Source: Solirubrobacterales bacterium (lineage in GTDB: Bacteria > Actinomycetota > Thermoleophilia > Solirubrobacterales > Solirubrobacteraceae). From it: a stretch of DNA of 13,059 nucleotides. The stretch is from assembly GCA_017354065.1 (NCBI GenBank), contig JAFMRN010000031.1, positions 475-13,533 of the forward strand, in the 5' to 3' direction. The notes below the pieces were generated by a model. That model made no database searches. It was not told the origin of the DNA and worked only from the letters and a program-made list of their open reading frames with translations. The position numbers were made by a program, and so were the translations under genes. Below, in pieces: positions 6,727-13,059 of the stretch. Within the stretch, counting starts at the first letter, position 1. The number at the start of each line of letters is the position of its first letter.

Positions 6727-7419
6727 TTGGCGAGCACCTTTGACCGTCAGCTGCTGGAGTGGCTCGGTAACGAACCGGACCAGAAGCGTGAGCATGACTC
6801 CGAGCTGATCAAGCGCATCGCCGGCGAGTTCGCCACCGGCTTTGACGCGCTGAACCAGATCGGCCCGGCCGTGACGGTGTTCGGGTCGGCCCGCACGCCG
6901 CCCGAGCACCCCTACTACCAGCTGACACGGCAGGTCGCGGGGGCGCTCGGCCGCGCCGGCTTCACGATCATCACCGGCGGCGGTCCGGGCCTGATGGAGG
7001 CCGCCAACCGCGGTGCCAAGGAAGTCGGCGCCACCTCTGTGGGAGCGAACATCGAGCTGCCCCATGAGCAGCACCTGAATCCCTACACCGACATCAGCCT
7101 GCGCTTCCGGCACTTCTTCGCCCGCAAGGTGATGTTCGTGCGCTACGCGCAGGCCTTCGTGGTCGCTCCCGGAGGCTTTGGGACCCTGGATGAGCTGTTC
7201 GAGTGCCTGACCCTGATCCAGACCCGCACAGTTGAGCACTTCCCTGTGGTTCTGCTGGGTGACGGCGAGTGGGACGGCCTGCTGGACTGGCTGGAGGGCA
7301 GGGTGCTGGCCGATCAGCGGATCGACGCCAGCGACCTGGAGATGCTGGTGCGCACCAGTGATCCCGAGGAAGTGGTCAGGACCGTGCGGATCGCGCGCGA
7401 GCGCCAGTTGCGGGCCTGA
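6727..7419 (+). CDS. LOG-family (TIGR00730) Rossmann-fold protein
   Basis: A 230-residue member of the family once called lysine decarboxylase-like and now known to include cytokinin riboside 5'-monophosphate phosphoribohydrolases (LOG). Key motifs are GGGPGLMEAANRGA (84-97) and PGGFGTLDELFE (148-159), the nucleotide-binding and catalytic PGGxGTxxE motif with Glu156, plus Arg133-Lys134 between them. The N-terminal 45 or so residues form an extension common in the larger actinobacterial members. The start is TTG at 6727; no ATG or GTG lies between it and the preceding stop, and later starts would cut into the Rossmann fold. Bacterial substrates vary (AMP, or nucleotide derivatives), so the exact reaction is unsure. 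Confidence 0.88.
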   Translation: MASTFDRQLLEWLGNEPDQKREHDSELIKRIAGEFATGFDALNQIGPAVTVFGSARTPPEHPYYQLTRQVAGALGRAGFTIITGGGPGLMEAANRGAKEVGATSVGANIELPHEQHLNPYTDISLRFRHFFARKVMFVRYAQAFVVAPGGFGTLDELFECLTLIQTRTVEHFPVVLLGDGEWDGLLDWLEGRVLADQRIDASDLEMLVRTSDPEEVVRTVRIARERQLRA

Positions 7420-7433
7420 GGCGTCGCCGCACC

Positions 7434-7461
7434 GGGCTGGCGAGCTCAAAGCCGCCAGCCC
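7434..7461 (+). terminator. 9-bp GC hairpin after the LOG-family gene
   Basis: GGGCTGGCG (7434-7442) pairs perfectly with CGCCAGCCC (7453-7461) across a 10-base loop, starting 15 bases after the stop codon at 7419. It separates the efp-nusB unit from the kinase unit. A second CGCCAGCC follows immediately (7461-7468) and could pair alternatively. No T-run follows, so termination is plausible but unproven. Confidence 0.5.
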
Positions 7462-7477
7462 GCCAGCCGTCAGAAGC

Positions 7478-7483
7478 TAAGCT
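7478..7483 (+). promoter_or_regulatory. Candidate -10 element (TAAGCT) for the kinase-regulator unit
   Basis: TAAGCT ends 6 bases before the GTG at 7490, so transcription would start at the G of the start codon. No Shine-Dalgarno and no clear -35 box is visible. It follows directly on the hairpin that ends the previous unit, which makes a fresh promoter here expected. Confidence 0.45.
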
Positions 7484-7489
7484 CGGACT

Positions 7490-8860
7490 GTGCTGAACAT
7501 CACAGGCCTCAGCGTGTCGTTTCCAAACGCGCCCGACGTGCTGTGTGACGTGGATCTCCACGTCGAGGCCGGTGAGCTGGTCGCGCTGTCAGGCGAGCCC
7601 GGGGCGGGGAAGAGCGCGCTGGTGGAGGTGATCGCCGGCGATCTGACGCCGAGCGCCGGCTCCGTGCGCTGCGACGGTTCGGTCGCGGTCGTCTACCAGG
7701 CCCTGGAGCTCTGTGACGAGCTCGATGTCGCCGCCAACCTGATGCTCGGCCGCGAGCGCCACATGCGCTCGGAGTCGCACTTCCACGCGGCGGCCGCGCG
7801 TGAGCTGGCGCGGCTCGGGATCCCGATCAGCGATACGACCGCACCGGTCGCGAGCCTCAGCCTGGCCCACCAGCGGCTGCTGGCACTCGCCATGGCGCTG
7901 GGCCGCAACCCCGGGCTGCTGATCGTTGACGACCTGACCGCCAACCTCGGCGCGCTGGCCTCAGCGACCGTCGACAGGCTGTTGCATGAGGCCCGCCAGC
8001 AGGGCATCGCGGTGGTGCTGGTCACCCGGGACATCGAGCAGATCTTCCGGCTGGCCGATCAGGTCGTAGTGCTGGCGCACGGCCGGGTCGCGGCGTCGCT
8101 GCCGGTCGCCCACGCAGAGCGCGAGGAGGTCGCGGCGCTGCTCGGTGAGGAGGCGGCGATAGCCCACCGTGAAGCTTCGGCGATGCGCCGCTCACAGGAA
8201 CTACAGCGCGAGTTCCTGTCGCGGCTCAGCCACGAGCTGCGCACGCCGCTGACCGCGATCCGCGGCTATGCCACCAGCCTCGCGGCGCCCGATGTGGACT
8301 GGGACCGCCAGTCCAAGCAGCGCTTCCTGGACAGGATCGCGACGGAGTCGGCCCGGCTTGGGCGCCTGGTAGACGACCTGCTCGACTTCTCGGCGATCGA
8401 GTCCGGCGTTATGCGCCTGACCCCGGACTGGTGTGAGCTGCCGCTGGTGATCGACGCGGCCGTCGCCGTGCTGCCGGAGGACTGGGGTGCGGCGGTCAGC
8501 GTCGACGCCGACGCGCGGCCGCTGTGGGCCGACCACGACCGCCTGGAGCAGGTCTTCGTGAACCTGATCGGCAACGCGTTTCAGCACAACGGCCCGGATA
8601 CGCGGGTGCAGGTGCGGGCCTTCCAGGAGGGCGCCGACCGGATCGCGATCACCGTCGCCGATGACGGCGCCGGTGTGGCCGGCGACCCCTTTGACGCCGA
8701 GCACCGCTCGCACTCGCGCACCTCCGGGGCCGGCCTGGGCTTGAACATCGCGCGCGGGATCATCGAGGCTCACGGGGGCAGTTTGGAGCTCGCGCCCGGC
8801 CCCGGCACCACCTTCCGGATCAGCCTGCCCGCCGACGCTGAGGTTCCCTCGCATGTCTAG
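7490..8860 (+). CDS. ABC ATPase-histidine kinase fusion protein
   Basis: A 456-residue soluble protein with an unusual order of domains. Residues about 1-215 are an ABC ATPase domain of the sugar-importer type: Walker A GEPGAGKS (35-42), Q-loop Gln70 in VVYQALELCDELDV, and Walker B IVDD (145-148). A helical linker (about 205-240) leads to a kinase core: HisKA with phosphoacceptor His248 in SHELRTPLTAIRGY, and HATPase with N-box around Asn358/Asn362, G1 DDGAG (391-395) and G2 GAGLGL (413-418). The core resembles KdpD. In the ABC part the signature LSGGQ reads LSLAH, the catalytic Glu is Asp148 and the H-switch His is Arg180, so it probably binds ATP without normal turnover. There is no membrane segment or extracellular sensor. 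It overlaps the regulator gene by 8 bases and sits before a xylose-type importer. Likely role, inferred: sensing the importer's state. Confidence 0.9.
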   Translation: MLNITGLSVSFPNAPDVLCDVDLHVEAGELVALSGEPGAGKSALVEVIAGDLTPSAGSVRCDGSVAVVYQALELCDELDVAANLMLGRERHMRSESHFHAAAARELARLGIPISDTTAPVASLSLAHQRLLALAMALGRNPGLLIVDDLTANLGALASATVDRLLHEARQQGIAVVLVTRDIEQIFRLADQVVVLAHGRVAASLPVAHAEREEVAALLGEEAAIAHREASAMRRSQELQREFLSRLSHELRTPLTAIRGYATSLAAPDVDWDRQSKQRFLDRIATESARLGRLVDDLLDFSAIESGVMRLTPDWCELPLVIDAAVAVLPEDWGAAVSVDADARPLWADHDRLEQVFVNLIGNAFQHNGPDTRVQVRAFQEGADRIAITVADDGAGVAGDPFDAEHRSHSRTSGAGLGLNIARGIIEAHGGSLELAPGPGTTFRISLPADAEVPSHV

Positions 8861-9533
8861 CTCCACGCGTGCGCTGGTCGTCGAGGACGACCCCAACATC
8901 GTCGACCTGATCCGCTCGAACCTGGCGGTCCGCGGCTATGACACCGTCGTCTCGACCGACGGCCGCGACGCGATCCGGCTGCTCGAGACCGAGTCGCCGG
9001 ACATCGTGCTGCTGGACCTGATGCTGCCCGACGCCGACGGGCTGGAGCTGTGCCGCGGGATCCGCGAGCGCTCAAACGTCGCGGTGATCGTCGTCTCGGC
9101 GCGCGGCGGCGAGCGTGACAAGGTCAACGCGCTCAACATGGGCGCTGATGACTACATGACTAAGCCCTTCAGCGTGGAGGAGCTGCTGGCGCGGATCACG
9201 GCGACCCTGCGGCGCACGCGCCCCGCGCCGGGCGAGCCCGACGCCGCCCTGATCAGCGTCGGCGACGTCACGATCGACCTTGCCCGCCAGGAGGTACTTC
9301 GTGCCGAACAGCCGGTGCACCTCACCCCAACCGAGTTCGCGCTGCTGCGCGAGCTGGTCACCAACCGCGGCAAGCTGCTCAGCCACGCCCACCTGCTGCG
9401 CCGCGTCTGGGGGCCCGCCTACCAGACCGAGACCGAGTACGTGCGCGTCTACGTAGGCCGGTTAAGGGCCAAGCTCGGCTCCGAGGAGCTGATCCGTACA
9501 GAGCCGCGCGCGGGCTACAGATTCCCCGCATAG
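8853..9533 (+). CDS. OmpR/KdpE-family response regulator
   Basis: A 226-residue DNA-binding regulator. The receiver domain (about 5-120) has the acidic pocket Glu11-Asp12-Asp13, phosphoacceptor Asp55 in LLDLMLPD, Ser82 and Lys104 in TKPF. The winged-helix output domain (about 133-226) has the family's LTPTEFALLRELVTN, the recognition segment TEYVRVYVGRLRAKL and the closing EPRAGYRF. The VRVYVGRLRAKL form is like KdpE. The ATG at 8853 lies inside the end of the kinase gene (8-base overlap), so kinase and regulator are translationally coupled partners. The direct repeats 10 bases downstream of its stop suggest that it controls the transport operon that follows. Confidence 0.95.
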   Translation: MSSSTRALVVEDDPNIVDLIRSNLAVRGYDTVVSTDGRDAIRLLETESPDIVLLDLMLPDADGLELCRGIRERSNVAVIVVSARGGERDKVNALNMGADDYMTKPFSVEELLARITATLRRTRPAPGEPDAALISVGDVTIDLARQEVLRAEQPVHLTPTEFALLRELVTNRGKLLSHAHLLRRVWGPAYQTETEYVRVYVGRLRAKLGSEELIRTEPRAGYRFPA

Positions 9534-9542
9534 ACCAGCCGA

Positions 9543-9560
9543 TTTATGGTTTGTTTATGG
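9543..9560 (+). promoter_or_regulatory. Candidate response-regulator binding site (two TTTATGG repeats, 11-bp spacing)
   Basis: TTTATGG occurs at 9543-9549 and 9554-9560, exactly 11 bases apart, the head-to-tail spacing used by OmpR/PhoB-type dimers. A one-mismatch third copy, TTTACGG, is at 9586-9592. The repeats are AT-rich within very GC-rich DNA. A possible -10 box TAATAC (9576-9581) lies downstream so that the repeats would cover the -35 position, as for an activator. Binding by the neighbouring regulator is inferred. Confidence 0.5.
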
Positions 9561-9575
9561 CTCCGCGCGGGTTGT

Positions 9576-9581
9576 TAATAC
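9576..9581 (+). promoter_or_regulatory. Candidate -10 element (TAATAC) of the importer operon
   Basis: TAATAC is the best -10-like hexamer near the repeats and no good -35 box precedes it, as expected for an activator-dependent promoter. It would give a 5' leader of about 75-80 bases before the GTG at 9666. TACCGT at 9602-9607 is an alternative. Confidence 0.3.
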
Positions 9582-9650
9582 CTGTTTTACGGTGCGAGGC
9601 ATACCGTCGCCGGCGAGGAGTTAACGCGGCGGCATCAGTCGCCGTTGGAG

Positions 9651-9656
9651 AGGAGG
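9651..9656 (+). promoter_or_regulatory. Strong Shine-Dalgarno (AGGAGG) that fixes the binding-protein start
   Basis: AGGAGG lies 9 bases before the GTG at 9666, which identifies that GTG as the start rather than the in-frame TTG at 9645. It is the only strong ribosome-binding site I found before a gene in the window, fitting high expression of a binding protein. Confidence 0.8.
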
Positions 9657-9665
9657 AGAAAACCC

Positions 9666-10898
9666 GTGCACTTGTCTACAGGCAAGGTGCGCTCAGCGTC
9701 GGTGGTCGCCACCGTCGCAGTCGCCCTGGGGACTGCCGCCTGCGGCAGTTCGTCCAACACCAGCACCGGCTCAGGAGCCGGGTCGTCATCAGGTGGCTCA
9801 AGCGGCCCGGCGATCTCGGCCGTCAGCCTTGACAACAGCTTTTCCAAGATGTCGAGCCTGAAGAGCCTCGGCGCCAGCGGAAAGGGCAAGATCGCGGCGA
9901 TCATGCCCGACACCACAAGCTCCACCCGCTACGTGGAGTTCGACCAGCCGATGATCAAGAAGGCGGCGATGGACGCCGGCGTCCCGGCATCGGACATCAT
10001 CGTCCAGAACGGTGAGAACTCGGACCAGACGTTCCTCTCAGACGCACAGGCCGACATCACCAACGGGGCGTCCGTCCTGCTGATCGACCCGGAGGACTCC
10101 GGTACCGGCCTGCACGTCGAGCAGTACGCCAAGCAACACGGTGTACAGGTCATCGACTACGACCGTCTGGTCACCGGCAAGAACGCGCCGGTCGACCCGT
10201 ACGTGTCATTTGACAACACGCACATCGGGCAGCTGATCGGGCAGGGCTTCAACACCTGCGTGAAGTCCTGGGGCGTGAAGAATCCGAACGTGATCGTGAT
10301 GCGCGGCGATCCGACGGACAACAACTCGGCGCTGTTCTACAAGGGCTACTACACCGACGAGCTGGCACCGAAGATCAAGTCCGGCGCTTACAAGCTGGCC
10401 GCGAACACGGCCGGCACGTGGACGCCGAACGTCGCCCAGACCGAGTTCGAGCAGGCCTACACGGCGCACAAGAGCGCCAACTCTGCGCTGGTTCCGAACG
10501 ATGAGAACGCCGCGCCGATCATTACCTACCTGAAGAGCCACGGGGTCAAGCCCCATCAGTTCCCGGTCTCAGGCCAGGATGCGACCCTGACGGGCCTGCA
10601 GAACGTGCTCGGCGGCTACCAGTGCGGGACGGTGTACAAGCCCGTCTACAGCGAGGCCGAGGCGGCCGTCGCGCTGGCCGTCTACCTGCGCGCCGGCAAG
10701 ACCGCCCCGCCGAGCCTGCTGAACGGCACGAGCATCAACCCGGCGAACGGCGCGAAGGTTCCCTCCGTGCTGTTGCCCTCCCACTGGATCACCTCGAAGG
10801 ACATTGAGAAGACGGTGATCAAGGACAAGTTCGTGCCGGCCAAGCAGCTGTGCGCGGGTCAATACGCCACGGAGTGCAAGAAGAACGGAATTTCCTGA
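9666..10898 (+). CDS. xylF: Xylose-type ABC importer substrate-binding lipoprotein
   Basis: A 410-residue periplasmic-binding-protein of the XylF/RbsB type I fold. The N-terminus is a lipoprotein signal: positive residues (Lys7, Arg9), a hydrophobic stretch (about 11-22) and lipobox TAAC with Cys26 as the lipidated residue, followed by a Ser/Gly-rich tether (about 27-46). XylF-like blocks include QNGENSDQTFLSDAQADI, IDYDRLV, PYVSFDNTHIGQLIG, GDPTDNNSALFYKGYY, PNDENAAPIITYL, VSGQDATLTGLQNVL and GTVYKPV. The protein has several Cys beyond Cys26, some perhaps in disulfides. It would capture a sugar outside the membrane and deliver it to the permease. D-xylose is the best guess by family; ribose-, arabinose- or oligosaccharide-type ligands are possible. 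Confidence 0.9.
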   Translation: MHLSTGKVRSASVVATVAVALGTAACGSSSNTSTGSGAGSSSGGSSGPAISAVSLDNSFSKMSSLKSLGASGKGKIAAIMPDTTSSTRYVEFDQPMIKKAAMDAGVPASDIIVQNGENSDQTFLSDAQADITNGASVLLIDPEDSGTGLHVEQYAKQHGVQVIDYDRLVTGKNAPVDPYVSFDNTHIGQLIGQGFNTCVKSWGVKNPNVIVMRGDPTDNNSALFYKGYYTDELAPKIKSGAYKLAANTAGTWTPNVAQTEFEQAYTAHKSANSALVPNDENAAPIITYLKSHGVKPHQFPVSGQDATLTGLQNVLGGYQCGTVYKPVYSEAEAAVALAVYLRAGKTAPPSLLNGTSINPANGAKVPSVLLPSHWITSKDIEKTVIKDKFVPAKQLCAGQYATECKKNGIS

Positions 10899-10906
10899 GC
10901 TGACGG

Positions 10907-10946
10907 CCGCGCGGCCAGGGGTGATGGGGGCACTCCGGCCGCGCGG
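10907..10946 (+). other. GC hairpin between binding protein and ATPase genes
   Basis: CCGCGCGGCC (10907-10916) pairs with GGCCGCGCGG (10937-10946) across a 20-base loop. The first arm is itself inside a 12-base palindrome (10905-10916). It starts 8 bases after the xylF stop. Hairpins at this place in importer operons usually protect the binding-protein mRNA or partly terminate transcription so that binding protein outnumbers ATPase and permease; that role is inferred here. Confidence 0.55.
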
Positions 10947-10970
10947 ACCGTTCTACCGGGAAACACGCTT

Positions 10971-11720
10971 ATGACAGAAACACTGCTCAGTCTTCGCGGA
11001 GTGTCCAAGCGCTTCGGGCCGGTTCAGGCCCTGAACGATGTGACCTTCGACATACCCTCCGGCCAGGTCACCGCGCTGATTGGTGACAACGGTGCCGGCA
11101 AGTCCTCGCTGATCAAGACCGTCTCCGGCCTCTGGCCCCAGGACTCCGGCCAGATCCTCTGGCAGGGGAAAGAGGTGCGCCTGCACGGTCCGCGTGACGC
11201 CGAGGAGCTCGGCATCACGACGATCTACCAGGACCTCGCCCTGTGCGACAACCTGGACATCGTCCAGAACATGTTCCTCGGTCACGAGCCTGTCCGGCGC
11301 GGGGTCCTGGACGAACCCTCGATGGAGCGAGCCGCGTCCAAGACGCTGGCGGAGCTGTCGGTCACCACCGTCAAGTCGATCCGCCAGCCGGTCGAGTCGT
11401 TGTCCGGTGGCCAGCGCCAGTCGGTGGCAGTCGCCAAGGCCGTGATGGCAGAGGCCCAGCTGGTGATCATGGACGAGCCGACCGCGGCGCTGGGCGTCGC
11501 CCAGACCACGATGGTCCTGAACCTGATCAAGACGCTGGCCGAGCGCGGCGTGGCCGTGATCGTCGTGTCCCACAACCTCAACGACGTGTTTGCCGTCGCC
11601 GATCGGATTGCGGTGCTGTACCTGGGCCACCTGGTGGTCGCCGGTCCCGCGGCCGAGTTCGACCGCGCCAGCGCGGTCGAGTACATGACCACCGGATCCG
11701 TCAGTAAGGCGGTTGCATGA
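10971..11720 (+). CDS. xylG: Xylose-type ABC importer ATPase, single domain
   Basis: A 249-residue ATPase that powers the importer from the cytoplasmic face. All motifs are canonical: Walker A GDNGAGKSS (38-46), Q-loop in TIYQDLALCDNLD, signature LSGGQRQ, Walker B VIMDEPTAALG and H-switch His in VVSHNLNDVF. XylG/RbsA proteins are normally tandem with about 500 residues; this has one domain, as in FrcA-type ATPases, so a homodimer, or a heterodimer with another ABC domain, is required. It resembles the ABC part of the kinase fusion (compare YQDLALCDNLDIVQNMFLG with YQALELCDELDVAANLMLG), suggesting common descent. ATG at 10971 follows the hairpin; its stop overlaps the permease start (ATGA). 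Confidence 0.93.
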   Translation: MTETLLSLRGVSKRFGPVQALNDVTFDIPSGQVTALIGDNGAGKSSLIKTVSGLWPQDSGQILWQGKEVRLHGPRDAEELGITTIYQDLALCDNLDIVQNMFLGHEPVRRGVLDEPSMERAASKTLAELSVTTVKSIRQPVESLSGGQRQSVAVAKAVMAEAQLVIMDEPTAALGVAQTTMVLNLIKTLAERGVAVIVVSHNLNDVFAVADRIAVLYLGHLVVAGPAAEFDRASAVEYMTTGSVSKAVA

Positions 11721-13015
11721 TGAGCACCTCGGTTGAACAAGAACGCGCGCTGTCTGATGAGCAGCTGACCACCGCCGCACCCGAGGTGCTGGCGGGGTCG
11801 TTGTCCGAGTACGGCCGTGCGCAGCTGGCGAAGATCAAGAACGGCGAGTCCGGGGCGCTGCCGGTACTGATCGGGCTGATCGCCATTGTGATCTTCTTCC
11901 AGCTGGAGCGCTCACAGTTCCTGACCGCCCAGAACCTCGTCAACCTGCTGGTCCAGGCGACGATCTTCATCATGTTCGGCGCGGCCGAGATCTTCGTGCT
12001 GCTGCTGTCTGAGATCGACCTGTCAGTCGGGTACGGCGCCGGGGTCGGGGCGTTCATCATCACCGAGCTGATCGCCTCGCCGGTGAACCTGCCCTGGTGG
12101 GTGGGCGTGCTCGGCGGGCTATTCGCCATGGCGCTGCTCGGCGGGCTCCAGGGCCTGCTGGTCGCGAAGCTCGGGCTGCCGTCCTTCATCGTCACGCTCG
12201 GCGGGTACCTGGCCTTCAACGGGCTGATGGAGGAGATAGCCAACGCTGACAAGACCGCTGTCGGCGGGGTCATCAACATCGACAACAACAGCCCGATCTA
12301 CAAGCTGGTCAACAGCCACATGACCCCGACGCTCGGGTGGATCGTGATGATCGTCTGCGTTCTGGCCTACGCCGCCTATGCGCTCGCACGCTCGCGCTCA
12401 CGCCGGGCCCAGGGCCTTACGACCGCACCGCTGGGCGTGACGCTGCTGGGGATCGGCGCGGCCGCGGTCGCGGGGATCGTGCTGATGCTGATCTGCAACT
12501 CCAACCAGTCACTGACCGCGGTCGCGATCCGCGGCATGCCGTGGGTGATCCCGTTCGTCTTGGCGGTGATGCTGGTCGCGTCCTGGTTCATGTCACGGAC
12601 CCGGACCGGCCGTTACATCTACGCGGTCGGCAACAGCCCCGAAGCGGCGCGCCGCGCGGGGATCAAGGTGCAGTGGATCACCATGCTGGGCTTTGTGCTC
12701 TCCAGTGTCACAGGCTGTCTCGCGGGTCTGATCTATGCCTCCAACCAGGGCTCGATGTCGATCGACATCAACGGCGGCCAGTTCGTGCTGTTCGCGGTCG
12801 CGGCAGCGGTGATCGGCGGCACCAGCCTGTTCGGCGGGCGCGGCAAGATCATGAACGCGCTGCTCGGCGGGGTCGTGATTGCCGCCGTGTTCAACGGCCT
12901 CGGGCTGATGGGCGTTTCCACCGCGATTCAGGACATCGTCACGGCCATAGTCCTGGTGCTGGCGCTGGTCATGGACTCCCTGGTGCGGCGGCGCGCGACG
13001 GTCGCCGGACGCTAG
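11717..13015 (+). CDS. xylH: Xylose-type ABC importer permease
   Basis: A 432-residue integral membrane protein of the AraH/RbsC/XylH family. Hydrophobic segments are visible at about 47-63, 80-98, 105-120, 128-150, 155-172, 207-224, 238-260, 277-293, 320-340, 355-375, 380-400 and 405-422. The cytoplasmic coupling motif (RTGRYIYAVGNSPEAARRAGI) is at about 296-316 and would contact the ATPase. Family features EIDLSVG (99-105) and GGTSLFGGRG (367-376) are present. The extra segment pair with the basic loop RSRSRRAQGL (about 225-234) is XylH-like rather than RbsC-like. The first 40 residues form a hydrophilic cytoplasmic tail. ATG at 11717 overlaps the ATPase stop; a second ATG at 11720 is an equal alternative. 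Confidence 0.92.
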   Translation: MMSTSVEQERALSDEQLTTAAPEVLAGSLSEYGRAQLAKIKNGESGALPVLIGLIAIVIFFQLERSQFLTAQNLVNLLVQATIFIMFGAAEIFVLLLSEIDLSVGYGAGVGAFIITELIASPVNLPWWVGVLGGLFAMALLGGLQGLLVAKLGLPSFIVTLGGYLAFNGLMEEIANADKTAVGGVINIDNNSPIYKLVNSHMTPTLGWIVMIVCVLAYAAYALARSRSRRAQGLTTAPLGVTLLGIGAAAVAGIVLMLICNSNQSLTAVAIRGMPWVIPFVLAVMLVASWFMSRTRTGRYIYAVGNSPEAARRAGIKVQWITMLGFVLSSVTGCLAGLIYASNQGSMSIDINGGQFVLFAVAAAVIGGTSLFGGRGKIMNALLGGVVIAAVFNGLGLMGVSTAIQDIVTAIVLVLALVMDSLVRRRATVAGR

Positions 13016-13059
13016 GAGGGGCAGGGGCGGGCCCGGCCGGGGATTTGGTGGAGGGGCCC

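Noticed and set aside
6232..7449. 405-residue open frame on the - strand
   Set aside because: It lies opposite the unknown helical gene and the LOG-family gene, both with better coding evidence. Its product has no recognisable motif and is the usual mirror frame of GC-rich genes.
9607..9644. Possible structured leader (palindrome TCGCCGGCGA and a 6-bp stem CGGCGA/TCGCCG)
   Set aside because: Short GC-only pairings are expected by chance in this base composition, and no known riboswitch pattern is recognisable.
9645..9665. TTG at 9645 as the start of the binding protein
   Set aside because: The AGGAGG ribosome-binding site would lie inside the gene, and the later GTG gives a normal lipoprotein signal.
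13016..13059. Possible terminator after the permease gene
   Set aside because: Only a 6-bp self-complementary GGGCCC occurs twice, and the window ends inside it, so no structure can be judged.
1..13059. CRISPR array, tRNA, rRNA, insertion sequence or phage genes
   Set aside because: No regularly spaced repeats, no cloverleaf-like sequence, no transposase or integrase motifs were seen; gene content and base composition look like ordinary chromosome throughout.

Overview
The window reads as a high-GC actinobacterial chromosome segment with every convincing gene on the + strand. The order chorismate synthase, shikimate kinase, dehydroquinate synthase, dehydroquinase, M24 peptidase, EF-P, NusB is the classic actinobacterial arrangement (as in Mycobacterium). 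The fused aroK-aroB gene, the divergent AroQ N-terminus and the lineage-type small proteins make me favour Thermoleophilia/Solirubrobacterales, but that placement is inference without a database search.

Region 1 (about 38-5137): a small double-CXXCXGXG protein, aroC, a fused aroK-aroB, aroQ, an M24 aminopeptidase and a frame-broken peptide deformylase. The genes from aroC to the deformylase abut or overlap by a few bases, so this is one operon making three enzymatic steps to shikimate-pathway intermediates plus chorismate. The deformylase has all three catalytic motifs, but its reading frame is broken by a perfect 7-bp tandem repeat; removing one copy restores a 178-residue protein.

Region 2 (5138-7461): a 13-bp perfect hairpin, a promoter placed so close to the start that the mRNA would be nearly leaderless, then efp, nusB (TTG start), an unknown helical protein and a LOG-family protein, ending in a second hairpin. 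These are translation and transcription housekeeping genes plus two poorly known ones.

Region 3 (7462-13015): the most interesting part. A soluble protein fuses an ABC-transporter ATPase domain of the sugar-transport type to a KdpD-like histidine kinase core. It overlaps an OmpR/KdpE-type response regulator gene, and this is followed by a xylose-type ABC importer: lipoprotein binding protein, single-domain ATPase and permease. The ABC module of the kinase keeps Walker A but has lost the LSGGQ glycines, the catalytic Glu and the H-switch His, while the stand-alone ATPase keeps them all. Two TTTATGG direct repeats spaced 11 bp apart lie between the regulator gene and the importer, the spacing expected for an OmpR-family dimer. 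My working hypothesis is a sensor that reads the state of the importer through a degenerate copy of its own ATPase and controls the importer operon through the regulator.

No tRNA, rRNA, CRISPR array, insertion sequence or integrase was seen. The last 44 bases after the permease hold only GC-rich sequence cut by the window edge.
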